The notes under the pieces are model-generated. The model ran no database searches and was not told the DNA's origin. It worked only from the letters and a program-made list of their open reading frames with translations. Position numbers and translations under genes: made by a program. Positions 38,483 through 51,000 of a DNA stretch of 64,000 nt are shown piece after piece (position 1 is the first letter of the stretch; each line of letters begins with the position of its first letter). The DNA lies in the NCBI GenBank assembly GCA_028023455.1, contig JAQFVV010012546.1, forward strand, positions 1,850,081 through 1,914,080, written 5' to 3'. The stretch comes from Epiperipatus broadwayi. Its lineage: Eukaryota; Onychophora; Udeonychophora; Euonychophora; Peripatidae.

Positions 38483-38549
38483 ATTAATAAATATATTTTG
38501 CTTTAAAGTGTAAAAAGAGTGGAATGTGGTTATTATATGTTAAATGTTT

Positions 38550-40425
38550 ATCAACTGCTCAAATATTTCTATTATGCACAAATTGTCTGGATATAGACAA
38601 TTTTTATTTAAAAATAAAATATTATGTAAATTTTAAAATGATCAGTTATCCAATATTAAAATAAATGTATTGATTATTGAATTTAGAATATAAAAGAGAA
38701 GAAATTTTGAAAGTATACATAAGTTTATATATATAAGGAGAAAGAAAAATAATGAAGTAAAATGTAGCTTCCATAATTGCATATAAATAGTAGAATGTGC
38801 AGCTTTATTCTATGAGATGTTTCTTTTCACTTTAATATTGTATTTAATGTAGCTCCTAATATAGGTAGGTTACTTACTAGCTGTTGATAAAATAAATAAT
38901 GTAAAGTTATTAATAAAGTGATATGGAAATGTGGGCCAAGTTACATTATTAAGGTAAAATGTATATTAAGATGGAAAATTCATGAACTTAAACTACTGTA
39001 TAAAAATTACATTATTCTGTGGATAGATTTAATAGTAATATTAAAGGGATTTTTATATGTATATTTTGATTGTAAAGACTATTGAAAATGGTAGTGATGT
39101 TGTGAACTAGTTATTTATTTATATACTGATGTATTGAATATTTTAGTATTAATTCCAGTCTTTTATTGTATATTATATTCACTAATATATTACATTAATA
39201 TTATATCAGTCGACTCAGCTACTACCAGGTAATTCCTACAGATTTTTTCTAAAATTTTTGGTTAAATAGACAATTAATGTTATTATACATATTATTTATA
39301 ATGCCACTATAATATAATTTTTTTAAAAGAAAATAACATTCTTTATCTAATTAGTGGTAGGTGTGGTTTAACCAAAATAAAGGTGCAATAAAATATTAAT
39401 TAGTCAACAAAAGAGCACACAAATTATATATTTTATTACTATTACCATGAAAAATCTTAATTTTAACACATATACACACATAAATATAAATTAAATAAAA
39501 TATCTTAAGTGGAAAAATTTAATTTAAATTTTTTTAATAAGTCACATTATTAATTATTTTAGACTACAACTAATAAAATGCCTTTATTTTTTATTTTTTG
39601 CTTAGTTATCAATTTTAAAGTCTGATAAGTCATAAAAGTAAATACAATATTGATTCACAAAAATGTTCATGCTAACTATGTATATGATAAGAGATTTAAA
39701 AGTCAAAATAATTTTAAATTATTGTAAAAAAAGGCAGATTTGTCAATAAAACTGCATGTTTTAAAAATAGCAAACAGAAAACTGCCTCAACATAAAAAAA
39801 TATTTTTCACTATTGAAGTCATTACTAGTTATTAGGTAAAAGAGTTAGTAGCTTATGTTGTAAAAATATATTGTTGTGATTAAAGATAATCCAGATAAGT
39901 GATGATTTTATTGCTAGAGAAGAGAAAAAACACATTGAAGGTCTTTATGAGATAGTTTGGAATGATTACAGAATTTTATTATTTAATAAATTTACTAGAG
40001 TATGCATTGTTTCAGTCCAATAGATTTATAAATAGCATTTCAGTAAATAAAAGATTGTTTGTTGGTTAAATGAAAACCAGTTCTTCATAATATGGTTATT
40101 CTCTATACTATATATGCTAATTTGTGATAATGATTATGACTAAATAACAAGCATATGTGGAAAAATGTTTTTTTTTTAAATTTAATTATAGAGATGAAAA
40201 ATTAACTAGATTTAATAACTAACAATAACAAGATAATAAACACTTATTGTTTTCCTAAAGATTTGTGGTGACAATATTTTAGTTGTATTTATATATTGGA
40301 CTATTTCCATTATCTAATATTATGTATTAAATTTTTGTAGAAATATCCAAATTTATTTAAATTTCCAATTACATACAACTGTTAGTAATAACACACAGAT
40401 TAGTATATGCACAGTGTTTTAAGAG
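38550..40425. other. AT-rich non-coding stretch
   Basis: No gene or repeat edge recognised on either strand. Confidence 0.55.
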
Positions 40426-40428
40426 GTA

Positions 40429-40577
40429 TTATTCTCCTCTCTTCTTCAGTGCTTCTGGTCTGGCCAGTGACAGTACCAGCATGAAAATCAAACTTGGACT
40501 CTTATATTCTTGAATATTGAATTTTAAGGTAATGCTCTGACCAAGTGAGACATTTCGCCAAAGGTAACAATCAGTAG

Positions 40578-40676
<99 letters not shown>

Positions 40677-40999
40677 CCTCCTGATTTCTCCACTTTTTCC
40701 TAATAGCATAGTTGATTAGTGGTTTCCATACATTGTCTGTAGTTAACATTAGGTTGACCTATAGGCTTATTCACCATTGGCATGTGAGCAGCTTTTTTGA
40801 ATTATCTTCTTTGTACATTTCCTTCTCCATTCAATATTTTTGTATTTTCCCAATTGAACATATATGTTCATTGGTACATACATGATCTTCTACCTTGGAG
40901 ATGTCTGTTTTCTCTTTTCTAATCACCAGTTTGTGTTCTTGTAATCACTTTTCAATGAAGTAACTAGTCTTACCAATATATCTCTTTCACATTTAATAC
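40429..40999 (-). pseudogene. Degenerate C-terminal GIY-YIG part of a Penelope-like element
   Basis: On the minus strand, 40995 down to about 40830 reads CERYIGKTS, a stop, then LQEHKLVIRKEKTDIS, EDHVCTNEH and IGKIQKY. This is the pattern of the PLE GIY-YIG endonuclease (C-x-YIGET, then a basic KEH motif, then HxxxxxH-like). Further down (40429-40749) are KPLINYAIRKKWRN and, after a long AT tract, NIQEYKSPSL and ARPEALKKRGE, resembling a PLE C-terminus. In-frame stops and the microsatellite show it is dead. The domain nicks target DNA in PLE retrotransposition. No reverse transcriptase block is recognisable upstream on this strand. Confidence 0.6.
40582..40673. repeat. (AT)46 microsatellite inside the PLE remnant
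   Basis: An uninterrupted AT run of about 92 bp. It keeps the minus-strand frame open as a Tyr-Ile repeat, which explains the misleadingly long open frame at 40429-40749. Confidence 0.95.
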
Positions 41000-43900
41000 A
41001 TACTATTAGATAATGGAAATATACCAATACATAAATACAAATAAACAATTTAGGAATCACAATTAGAAAATATATAAATGAAAACATTCAATTGTTGGAG
41101 ATTTCAGTTGGATTAGATATTGATTCAGAGTATGTCAAAAAATAATATCCAGAGTAGATATAAATTAAGCTCAAAATTTTGCATTTGTATATTTGAGATT
41201 GTCATTTAAGAAAATAAAAAAAATTGAGACCATTATGAACAAATAATTAAAACAATTAAAAGAAATGATAAAAAAAAATTCAAATATTTGTTGAGTAAGA
41301 AAGCAAAAGTAGATCAAAACTAAATAATAAAATTAATAAAAACCAAAAATAAAAAATATTAAACAAAATTAAAATTAATCTGCAATATTAATGTATACAT
41401 TACATAAAAAAAATTAATTAACAAGAAAAACAATAATAAATCTTAGCAAGAGATGATTGATGAAATACAAAAGAGAAAAGGAGGGAAATGTATTATAAAT
41501 ATGAGTACATATTATAAATTTGATATTACACTAATATAAAACTGTCTAAATTAAGTGTGTACAGTTAAACAAGGATTGCATAAAAATAGATGATTATAAA
41601 TAGGAGTTATAATTTTTAATTTAATATATAATAAAATAAAACAATTTGCAAGAGTAAAAAAAAGTTTTGGAATAAATCAGAAATAATGGTATATCATTTG
41701 TTGAGAAACAAAGTTTTTTTTTTTTTTTTTTTGAAAAGATAAAAAAAAAGTTTGACTAATTTGTATAATATAAAATTTTTTGAATAAAATATAGTGCACA
41801 AAAATAAAATAAAAATGTAAAAAAACAGAAGTTAGAAGCTCAAAAACTGCAAAGTTTTGTTGAATTGCTAAATGTTGTAGAGAAAATATTTCGAAGAGTG
41901 AACAGACTTTTTTCAGTTATTATTAAATATATAGGATAATGTTTACTTGATGGATGGAAGTGGTAATAAAACTTAGAATGGCATTTACCTTGGTCAATAA
42001 GAGCTGGGAGTAATTATAAGACAATTAAATTTGGGATTGAAAATAGATTTATAATTTTTTTAAGTGATTATTTACATAATACAATGACTTATATAATTAG
42101 AATAAATTAGGAGAAAAGATTAAAGGCACTACAGATTTAGTCTTGTAGAAGAATGGGAAAGCAAGATTAGAAATATATAGAGATGGTAAAAGGATCAAAT
42201 GTAAAAAAATATGAATAGAAGTACTTCAAAATTAGTTGAACATATTATACTCATATGCAATGAAATGAAGGGTGAAATAAAAAAACTTAAAAATATTAAT
42301 AAATTGACAGATGAATTAAAAAAAAAAAACATATCAATGAGCTTTTAAAAAATAGAGAAATAAATAGAAACACTTAGAAAAATAGTCTGTTCAGATGGGC
42401 AAAGATTTTATACTTTGACAATTGTCTAATACTGTTAATATATTTAATTATAATTATATTAAAAAAATTTCATATATATATATATATTAATTAGATATAT
42501 TTTGAATATGTAATTTAAGCTCACTATTTTATAGATCTTCAACAAAATTTTATGTCTTTCTCCTTTCTAATTGTTAATTTATTCTAAAATATCTTATTTC
42601 CAATCTCAGTTTTTCTGATAAGAATTTTTATTGATTAAATTTATGAAATGTAAATGATAGAACTGTTTGTTTTATGGCTAGCATCCACCAACCATAAAAT
42701 GCTTAAAAGTGTTCAGTTTAAATAAGCTTTTTAAAAGAACTGCAGAAAATGAATAAAAGAGAGTTTAAATAACTAAACCTTTATTAAAGTTAAAAAATAA
42801 TTCCTTTCTTCCTTTTTTTTTTCTATTAAAGAAAAAAAAACTAATCATATTAAAAATTTACTTAACATTCAATCAATTTAAACCAACAATTATTATAAAT
42901 TAAATCAAGACTGTCATTTCAATTTTTTTTTTAAAAAAAAAAAATCAGCTAAGAAGAATAACATAAAAAATCTTTTTCTTCTACCTCAGTAAAGATAAAT
43001 ATAAAATAGGACACAAAGATGGTAGAGAATTCAAAAGAAATTTATGTATATATATATGTGTGTGTTTTGAACATATATCTAAATATAAAAATTAATAATA
43101 TATAATGAGTTTAATAATCAATAATTCAAGGCAGCACTTGATTTTCAGTCCGCTTAATTCTAATTTAAAAGTAAAATTGGCGTAAAAGAATAAAAAGTTC
43201 TGCAAAATAATTAAATGAAATTAACAAAAAAAGATAAAATATTAAGTTAGGATTTCCACCATGCAGTAGGATAAAACAGTGATAACGAGCGATATTTTTC
43301 ATTATACTTTAATATAATGTTTATATTTTATAAAAATATTATGACGTAATAATATATATATATATGCAGTATACATATATGTAAATAACAGTAGATAAAA
43401 CAAAAACGAGGCTACTGAAAAACAAATATCCCTCCAACAATCAACCAATTACGGGATATGCATATCACTTTTCAGGTGTTAAAAATTTGAAAGTTTACCA
43501 CTCTCGTTTTACTATTTGAATATGTTCATATTTTTTTAATAAACAATGGTAGGTGATTAACTGGAGTGGTTATTAATCAACTACCTGCAAAAACATCTAC
43601 TTAATTTAAATCTGAAATAAAAAGATTTACGTGGCCAGATTCAAATCCAGCGCACATGCACGGAAAGAGATTGTACTATCAATATAGCATGAATATATAT
43701 AGGCAAGCCAAAATATTTGACGAAATTCAGAGATGTTAACAATAACGCTACTAATATTTCTAAAATTGTAATCTGCTTTTAATCAATTAGTCCAACGTCA
43801 CACAATAAAGATTAATTTATATCAAAATACTGATGTTTCCAATGTTCCTGACTTCTACGTGATACAATATAAATTGATTATTTTTAAAATAAGTAAATAT

Positions 43901-44435
43901 TAATAGCATTAATTGTAACATTACATTTTAGTGTCACATGAATAAAGCTATTTAAATTTTTTACTTACATAAATATTATTTTTAATGCATTATTTTTAAG
44001 AATATCACATGCAGAGTTATATATATATATATATCATTTAATGATGAAAGTCTCTCTAAGTAAAAGAAATTTGGTCATTATTTGTGATATATGCTAATAT
44101 TTTCTATGTAGCCATTAATAAAAAATAAAAAATTGAAACAATACATAATGCTATCTGAAATCTATAAAAAGTATTTGAAACACCCCATAGCTATATTATT
44201 TTAGCCACATTGCTCTTTAAATAAAGAATAGCTGAATTGTTGCAGTCCATTAAATATTTTATATAATAAATAAATATTTTAAGTTTTATTGTAAAAAAAA
44301 TAAACTGAAATGAAATGGTAATAATTTTTAATCTAGCAAAAAATATTAATAATCATATTTATATTTGTAAGAAAATACATAATAAGCACTTATGTGAATA
44401 AGTTGTGTCTAAAACTATACATTTATAAAATATGC

Positions 44436-44475
<40 letters not shown>

Positions 44476-45555
44476 AAATTATGATCTCTACATGTAAAAA
44501 ATTGAGATAACTAAGCAATATTATTCTATGATTTAATTAAAACATCTGAAATTTTGAATAGTTTTCTACATTTAATATTATGGTATCATATTTTCATTTC
44601 AGCAATATTTGGACTTATATGTCCAATGTGAAAAATTTTTTTCATAAAATTAAAATATATAACTATGGTAATCTTAAATTGAAAGGCTGTGAACCTCTCA
44701 TGCTTATTATTATCTAACAGCCAATCAGATATTATGATGACTGGATCATAACGTAAACACAAGACAGAGAAATTTACAAGAAAAGTGCGGTCCACTCTCT
44801 TATTAACTTGTCTTTGTATATATCTAAGCCAGTCTTTGCAGCCTTTCAATTTAATTTCAAACTGTCTGCACTTTATAAAATAAATATTATTTATATAGTT
44901 ATCTTAGAAAAATATTTGACATTACTTTAGGTAGAAGTAAAAATTAGGAAATTTTAATAATTAGAGATTTGAATTTATAGTATGAAGTAATTAAAAAATT
45001 AAAGAAAACATGCACATAGAAACTGAGAAGATACTAACTTGAAGCAATAATGTTTGATCTCAGAATATTGTGAAATCAATTTTGTTATTTAAGTAGAATT
45101 AAGTTTTTCTATGTGAAATAAAAAATTAAAATAGTTTAAGATAATCATGTCTATAGTTTAAAATAAATTGTATTAAACCTATAGATAAAAAAAGCCTGTA
45201 ATATGAAGTATTCAAATTTAATACATTATTATCAGTGCTCATTTAAAAACTCAATTTTTTGCAACCATTCATTAGCACAAATATCTTAAATTGTAAAAAT
45301 TATATTGTCATATAAATTTGAGAAGTTATTGCTGTTTCTAACTCTTATGTAATAAAATAAATGTTAAAAAATATTTTTAGATATCCTAACTGCATAGCAA
45401 TAGATTTTGCACATTTTAAAATAAATGCTGTTAAACACTGGAGAAATAGTCACTATTCTAAATATTTTAGGAATTTTACAATTTTTTTTTTTACTTTACA
45501 AAACAGTTTATATGTAATTAACCTATTCATTTACTGTACTACAATGAATGACTTT
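41000..45555. other. AT-rich non-coding stretch
   Basis: I recognise no gene. Many poly-A and poly-T runs are present. Simple repeats lie at 42475-42486 (AT), 43352-43364, 44019-44033 and 44433-44476 (AT followed by GT). A minus-strand frame at 44586-44849 sits in a slightly GC-richer patch with a CCAATCAG box near 44720, but its product matches nothing I know. Confidence 0.5.
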
Positions 45556-45561
45556 AATTGA

Positions 45562-45838
45562 TAATCATCATCATCATCAACCATTATCAATCCACTGCAG
45601 GATGAAGGTCTCTCCAAGTTTAATCCATCTCCTATCTTTAGCTTCTCTTCTCCACATCACCCCTGCACAGTTTTTTATTTCATACATCCATCTCACATGT
45701 GATCTCTTTCTGGGTCTTTTACAATCTTTTGGAATCCAGTTTAAAATTTCAAGTGTCCATCTATTATCATCTCTTTTAGCAAAATGTCTAGCCCATCTCC
45801 ACTTCAATCTTTTAATTTTTTCAATGAGGTTAATTGAT
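45562..45838 (-). mobile_element. 5'-truncated copy of the RTE/BovB-like LINE
   Basis: The last 280 bp of the same LINE as at 16.6-19.5 kb, with its (TGA)n tail at 45564-45578. The minus-strand frame reads LKWRWARHFAKRDDNRW, RPRKRSHVRWM, CAGVMWRREAKDR and ends ILQWIDNG. It is better preserved at the C-terminus than the long copy, which has lost this frame after SKRF. Truncation at the 5' side is typical of LINE insertions. Confidence 0.92.
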
Positions 45839-45839
45839 A

Positions 45840-46650
45840 ATATATGTCCATATATTATAAAAATCATAACGACAATATTTTAAATAAAAATATTATGATA
45901 AATATTAAATAAACAGTATTAGTGATAAATGAATGTGTCATTTTCCCTTTTCTAAATATGCAAATGCAGTGAACCATTATGTTATAAAGTTAAACAAATA
46001 CAAAGTCTACAACAATATCTAAGCACCAGAGTGATCACATTATTTTTTAATACCAACTCTTCCCAGTTAAATAAAGAACAATATTACTAATTGTTCACAT
46101 TAAATGTTGTACAAGCAATAGAAAGTGAAGAGCTATCTCAGTTTTAATAACAGTAAATCTATGGATATTTTAAGTGACATTAGTTTAGCAAGATTTGTGT
46201 AAACACATGATTAAGCATGTACATATATTTTGAAAGAATTACATATATTTAAGAGTATCTTCAATTTTCACATTATAATAATTATATAATTATGTATAGT
46301 TAGGGTTTAACTACATGGAATTTTGTTCATACTACACTATTTATAACCTGGATTATGAGTAGATATATATTTTCAAGAAATGCAACTTTTTTATCATGTG
46401 TCTAGAATCACACATTTCTAATTTGAATAATATATTCCACCAAAATTGATATCTAAAATCAGATTGATTTTATACTTCCTGGATCACTGGAGAAATTTGT
46501 TGAGTTCTTTGTATGATCTAATATGGATGACAAGCTATTAATTAATTTACAAACTTGTCTGTAGTTTGTTTAACCAATTTTGATACCCATGCACAAACAA
46601 GTATGTGAATATATTAGATTTGTCAATTTATTGACATTATTACTGGATCA
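45840..46650. other. AT-rich non-coding stretch
   Basis: Nothing recognisable on either strand. Confidence 0.55.
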
Positions 46651-47154
46651 CACTTCCTCATCTGGATGAAAAAGTCACAATGTTTCAAATTCCAGAGTCT
46701 CTGCAACAATCTGAATGACTTCTACTATTTAGATTATCTATCAAAATGTTGCACAAACTCAGAACAAAATATGTATATTCAAGATCATTTATCCTTTTCA
46801 CATGTATATCAGTTGTATAAGATGGAATGCATAATTGAGAGGAATGTGAAAGTCTGACATTTATTCCCTTCCATTTACATTAAGTTTAGTAGAGACAATA
46901 TACTTATATTTGAATATTACATATTCAGCCTGTATTTTGTCCATCCCTCTAATGTGTATTTAAATAGACATATAAAGATTCTATGTATGAGGGATCAAAA
47001 TGACTTAAAAGAATATTGGCATCAACAAGAGCATTGAGCACTACATCATCAGATTTTCAATGATATGGATAGCTGAAGAGTTGGAGGTGGAGAAGATTGA
47101 AACTTGACCAATAATGTTTGAAGATTTGTTATTTTAATATAAACAGCCCTGATT

Positions 47155-47185
47155 GTATGGACCAACTGATGGGTACTGGTTCAGC

Positions 47186-47200
<15 letters not shown>
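47155..47200 (+). ncRNA. Hammerhead relic interrupted by an AT microsatellite
   Basis: Plus strand: ACCAA, then CUGAUGG (47166-47172, last A changed to G), a stem II GUACUG/CAGCAC. The GAAA has become AA directly followed by the (AT)n tract (47188-47262). A second relic at 47752-47795 has UUGAUGA and AAAA in place of GAAA. Confidence 0.7.

Positions 47201-47262
<62 letters not shown>
47188..47262. repeat. (AT)n microsatellite at a ribozyme stem III site
   Basis: About 37 AT repeats beginning exactly where the family consensus has the stem III sequence AUAUGUAUAU, and ending at the following ATTGGAGATC. Confidence 0.95.
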
Positions 47263-47266
<4 letters not shown>

Positions 47267-47406
47267 GATCATTTATCTTTTTCACATGTGTGTGATCATG
47301 TTTATCAATTGCATGAGGGACAGAGAGCTTGAAAGTATGTTAAAACCCCTATATTACATCTAAACAACAAGTATATATATATATATAAAAGAATATTGGC
47401 ATCAAC

Positions 47407-47445
<39 letters not shown>

Positions 47446-48021
47446 CAGAGAGAGACATTAGTATTCAAATTATTACAGACTCAACTTGTATCCTGTCTAT
47501 CTCTCTTCTGTATATTTAAATGGACAAGGCCCATGTATAGATATGAAGGGTTAGAGTGACTTAAAGTCAACAGGGGCATGAAAATAATATTGGCATCAAC
47601 AAGGATTTGATCAACCTCTCATCAGATTTTCAATGGTATGAATAGCTAACAGTTTGGAGGAAGGAAAAGAAAGAAACTTGTACATTAACGTTTGAAAATT
47701 TGCTATCTTACTATAAAATGAGAACTCATTTTATATATGGGAGATGAAGATCTGGACCAATTGATGAGTACTGATTCAGCACAAAATATTATATTGGAGA
47801 TCATTTACCTTTTTCACATGTGGGTCAGTTGAATGAAATAGAGTGGATCGCAGAGGGGAACTTGAAAGTCTGTGTGCAAATCCCCTATATCACACCTAAA
47901 CTCCAATATTGTGTACATATATATATATGCACATAGAGAGCGTACCAATAGCTCTAACAAGCTCGTAAATTAACAAGTGCAGTTATGAGAAATATTTAAA
48001 ATCTCTATCCAGAACACTCTT

Positions 48022-48067
48022 ATCTCCAGACCATGGTTTCGGGCTTATGGCCCACGTCAGTGGAGAG
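48022..48067 (-). ncRNA. Array-2 hammerhead motif, left-half copies
   Basis: Minus strand: stem I UCUCCA/UGGAGA (perfect six pairs), core CUGACGU, stem II GGGC/GCCC with loop CAUAA, GAAAC, stem III from the palindrome ACCAUGGU, cut after UC. The fold is complete, but position 9 of the core is U instead of the near-invariant A in every unit. One unit (about 52236) also has CUGG for CUGA, and the unit at 52.64 kb is overwritten by adapter-like sequence. Confidence 0.75.
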
Positions 48068-51000
48068 CTAGAATATTCGGACACTAGACCTAAAATATCA
48101 ACTCAAAAAACCAGCACTTATTTCAAACGTATATTTAAGAAGAAACTCTGAATTTTTTCGGACATGAAAATGTCTTTAAATCCAGCTATCTAACTTAAAT
48201 AGCTATATGGGACTGAAGTATATTCAGATCTACCATATTCTAATAGGCTCAGCATAGCCAAAGCCTTAAAGGTAAAATTATAATAATTAATAAAGCAAGT
48301 CATATATAACATGACATTACTTTTATGAGCTTGTAATTACAAAAATGCACATAGAGAGCGTACCAATAGCTCTAACAAGCTCGTAAATTAACAAGTGCGG
48401 TTATGAGAAATATTTAAAATCTCTATCCAGAACACTCTTATCTCCAGACCATGGTTTCGGGCTTATGGCCCACGTCAGTGGAGAGCTAGAATATTCGGAC
48501 ACTAGACCTAAAATATCAACTCAAAAAACCAGCACTTATTTCAAACGTATATTTAAGAAGAAACTCTGAATTTTTCGGACATGAAAATGTCTTTAAATCC
48601 AGCTATCTAACTTAAATAGCTATATGGGACTGAAGTATATTCAGATCTACCATATTCTAATAGGCTCAGCATAGCCAAAGCCTTAAAGGTAAAATTATAA
48701 TAATTAATAAAGCAAGTCATATATAACATGACATTACTTTTATGAGCTTGTAATTACAAAAATGCACATAGAGAGCGTACCAATAGCTCTAACAAGCTCG
48801 TAAATTAACAAGTGCGGTTATGAGAAATATTTAAAATCTCTATCCAGAACACTCTTATCTCCAGACCATGGTTTCGGGCTTATGGCCCACGTCAGTGGAG
48901 AGCTAGAATATTCGGACACTAGACCTAAAATATCAACTCAAAAAACCAGCACTTATTTCAAACGTATATTTAAGAAGAAACTCTGAATTTTTCGGACATG
49001 AAAATGTCTTTAAATCCAGCTATCTAACTTAAATAGCTATATGGGACTGAAGTATATTCAGATCTACCATATTCTAATAGGCTCAGCATAGCCAAAGCCT
49101 TAAAGGTAAAATTATAATAATTAATAAAGCAAGTCATATATAACATGACATTACTTTTATGAGCTTGTAATTACAAAAATGCACATAGAGAGCGTACCAA
49201 TAGCTCTAACAAGCTCAGTAAATTAACAAGTGCGGTTATGAGAAATATTTAAAATCTCTATCCAGAACACTCTTATCTCCAGACCATGGTTTCGGGCTTA
49301 TGGCCCACGTCAGTGGAGAGCTAGAATATTCGGACACTAGACCTAAAATATCAACTCAAAAAACCAGCACTTATTTCAAACGTATATTTAAGAAGAAACT
49401 CTGAATTTTTCGGACATGAAAATGTCTTTAAATCCAGCTATCTAACTTAAATAGCTATATGGGACTGAAGTATATTCAGATCTACCATATTCTAATAGGC
49501 TCAGCATAGCCAAAGCCTTAAAGGTAAAATTATAATAATTAATAAAGCAAGTCATATATAACATGACATTACTTTTATGAGCTTGTAATTACAAAAATGC
49601 ACATAGAGAGCGTACCAATAGCTCTAACAAGCTCGTAAATTAACAAGTGCGGTTATGAGAAATATTTAAAATCTCTATCCAGAACACTCTTATCTCCAGA
49701 CCATGGTTTCGGGCTTATGGCCCACGTCAGTGGAGAGCTAGAATATTCGGACACTAGACCTAAAATATCAACTCAAAAAACCAGCACTTATTTCAAACGT
49801 ATATTTAAGAAGAAACTCTGAATTTTTCGGACATGAAAATGTCTTTAAATCCAGCTATCTAACTTAAATAGCTATATGGGACTGAAGTATATTCAGATCT
49901 ACCATATTCTAATAGGCTCAGCATAGCCAAAGCCTTAAAGGTAAAATTATAATAATTAATAAAGCAAGTCATATATAACATGACATTACTTTTATGAGCT
50001 TGTAATTACAAAAATGCACATAGAGAGCGTACCAATAGCTCTAACAAGCTCGTAAATTAACAAGTGCGGTTATGAGAAATATTTAAAATCTCTATCCAGA
50101 ACACTCTTATCTCCAGACCATGGTTTCGGGCTTATGGCCCACGTCAGTGGAGAGCTAGAATATTCGGACACTAGACCTAAAATATCAACTCAAAAAACCA
50201 GCACTTATTTCAAACGTATATTTAAGAAGAAACTCTGAATTTTTCGGACATGAAAATGTCTTTAAATCCAGCTATCTAACTTAAATAGCTATATGGGACT
50301 GAAGTATATTCAGATCTACCATATTCTAATAGGCTCAGCATAGCCAAAGCCTTAAAGGTAAAATTATAATAATTAATAAAGCAAGTCATATATAACATGA
50401 CATTACTTTTATGAGCTTGTAATTACAAAAATGCACATAGAGAGCGTACCAATAGCTCTAACAAGCTCAGTAAATTAACAAGTGCGGTTATGAGAAATAT
50501 TTAAAATCTCTATCCAGAACACTCTTATCTCCAGACCATGGTTTCGGGCTTATGGCCCACGTCAGTGGAGAGCTAGAATATTCGGACACTAGACCTAAAA
50601 TATCAACTCAAAAAACCAGCACTTATTTCAAACGTATATTTAAGAAGAAACTCTGAATTTTTCGGACATGAAAATGTCTTTAAATCCAGCTATCTAACTT
50701 AAATAGCTATATGGGACTGAAGTATATTCAGATCTACCATATTCTAATAGGCTCAGCATAGCCAAAGCCTTAAAGGTAAAATTATAATAATTAATAAAGC
50801 AAGTCATATATAACATGACATTACTTTTATGAGCTTGTAATTACAAAAATGCACATAGAGAGCGTACCAATAGCTCTAAGAGCGTCGTGAGCATTGGTAC
50901 GCTCTGAACTCCTGAGAAATATTTAAAATCTCTATCCAGAACACTCTTATCTCCAGACCATGGTTTCGGGCTTATGGCCCACGTCAGTGGAGAGCTAGAA

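Larger units (their letters stand above)
38271..38543. mobile_element. Inverted pair of a PLE-type hammerhead repeat
   Basis: The left arm 38271-38386 and right arm 38433-38543 are inverted copies. Both contain AGCAAAATATATTTATTAAT or its complement, and an AGTGGAATGTGGTTATTATA segment at the outer ends. Each has a hammerhead relic near the centre, minus at left and plus at right. The layout is the smallest of the ribozyme pairs here. Confidence 0.85.
46655..47915 (+). mobile_element. Three diverged tandem copies of the 60-kb hammerhead family
   Basis: Units share the order TTTAAATAGAC-like, ATTGGCATCAACAAG, ATCAGATTTTCAATG, AACTTG...AAT(G)TTTGAA, GGACCAA, a ribozyme relic, GGAGATCATTT, TTTCACATGT and a CTTGAAAGT(C)TG segment. 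Anchor GATCATTTA lies at about 46788, 47268 and 47801. The inverted match to 60290-60400 (ATCAGATTTTCAAT, GAAGAGTTGGAG) places them in the same family. All three ribozymes are degraded. The block ends directly against array 2. Confidence 0.75.

Noticed and set aside
40429-40749. A 106-codon open frame
   Set aside because: Most of its length is a Tyr-Ile repeat encoded by the (AT)46 tract. Only the flanks carry PLE-like residues, so it is not an intact gene.
44586-44849. An 87-codon minus-strand frame in a GC-richer patch
   Set aside because: No family motif, composition typical of chance frames, and no splice or promoter support beyond one CCAAT box.
45548-45883. A 111-codon plus-strand frame beginning near a His-rich run
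   Set aside because: The His run is the (ATC)n tail of the LINE copy, and the rest is antisense to its C-terminal frame.
47118-47363. An 81-codon plus-strand frame
   Set aside because: Again held open by an AT microsatellite; the flanks are a ribozyme-family repeat.
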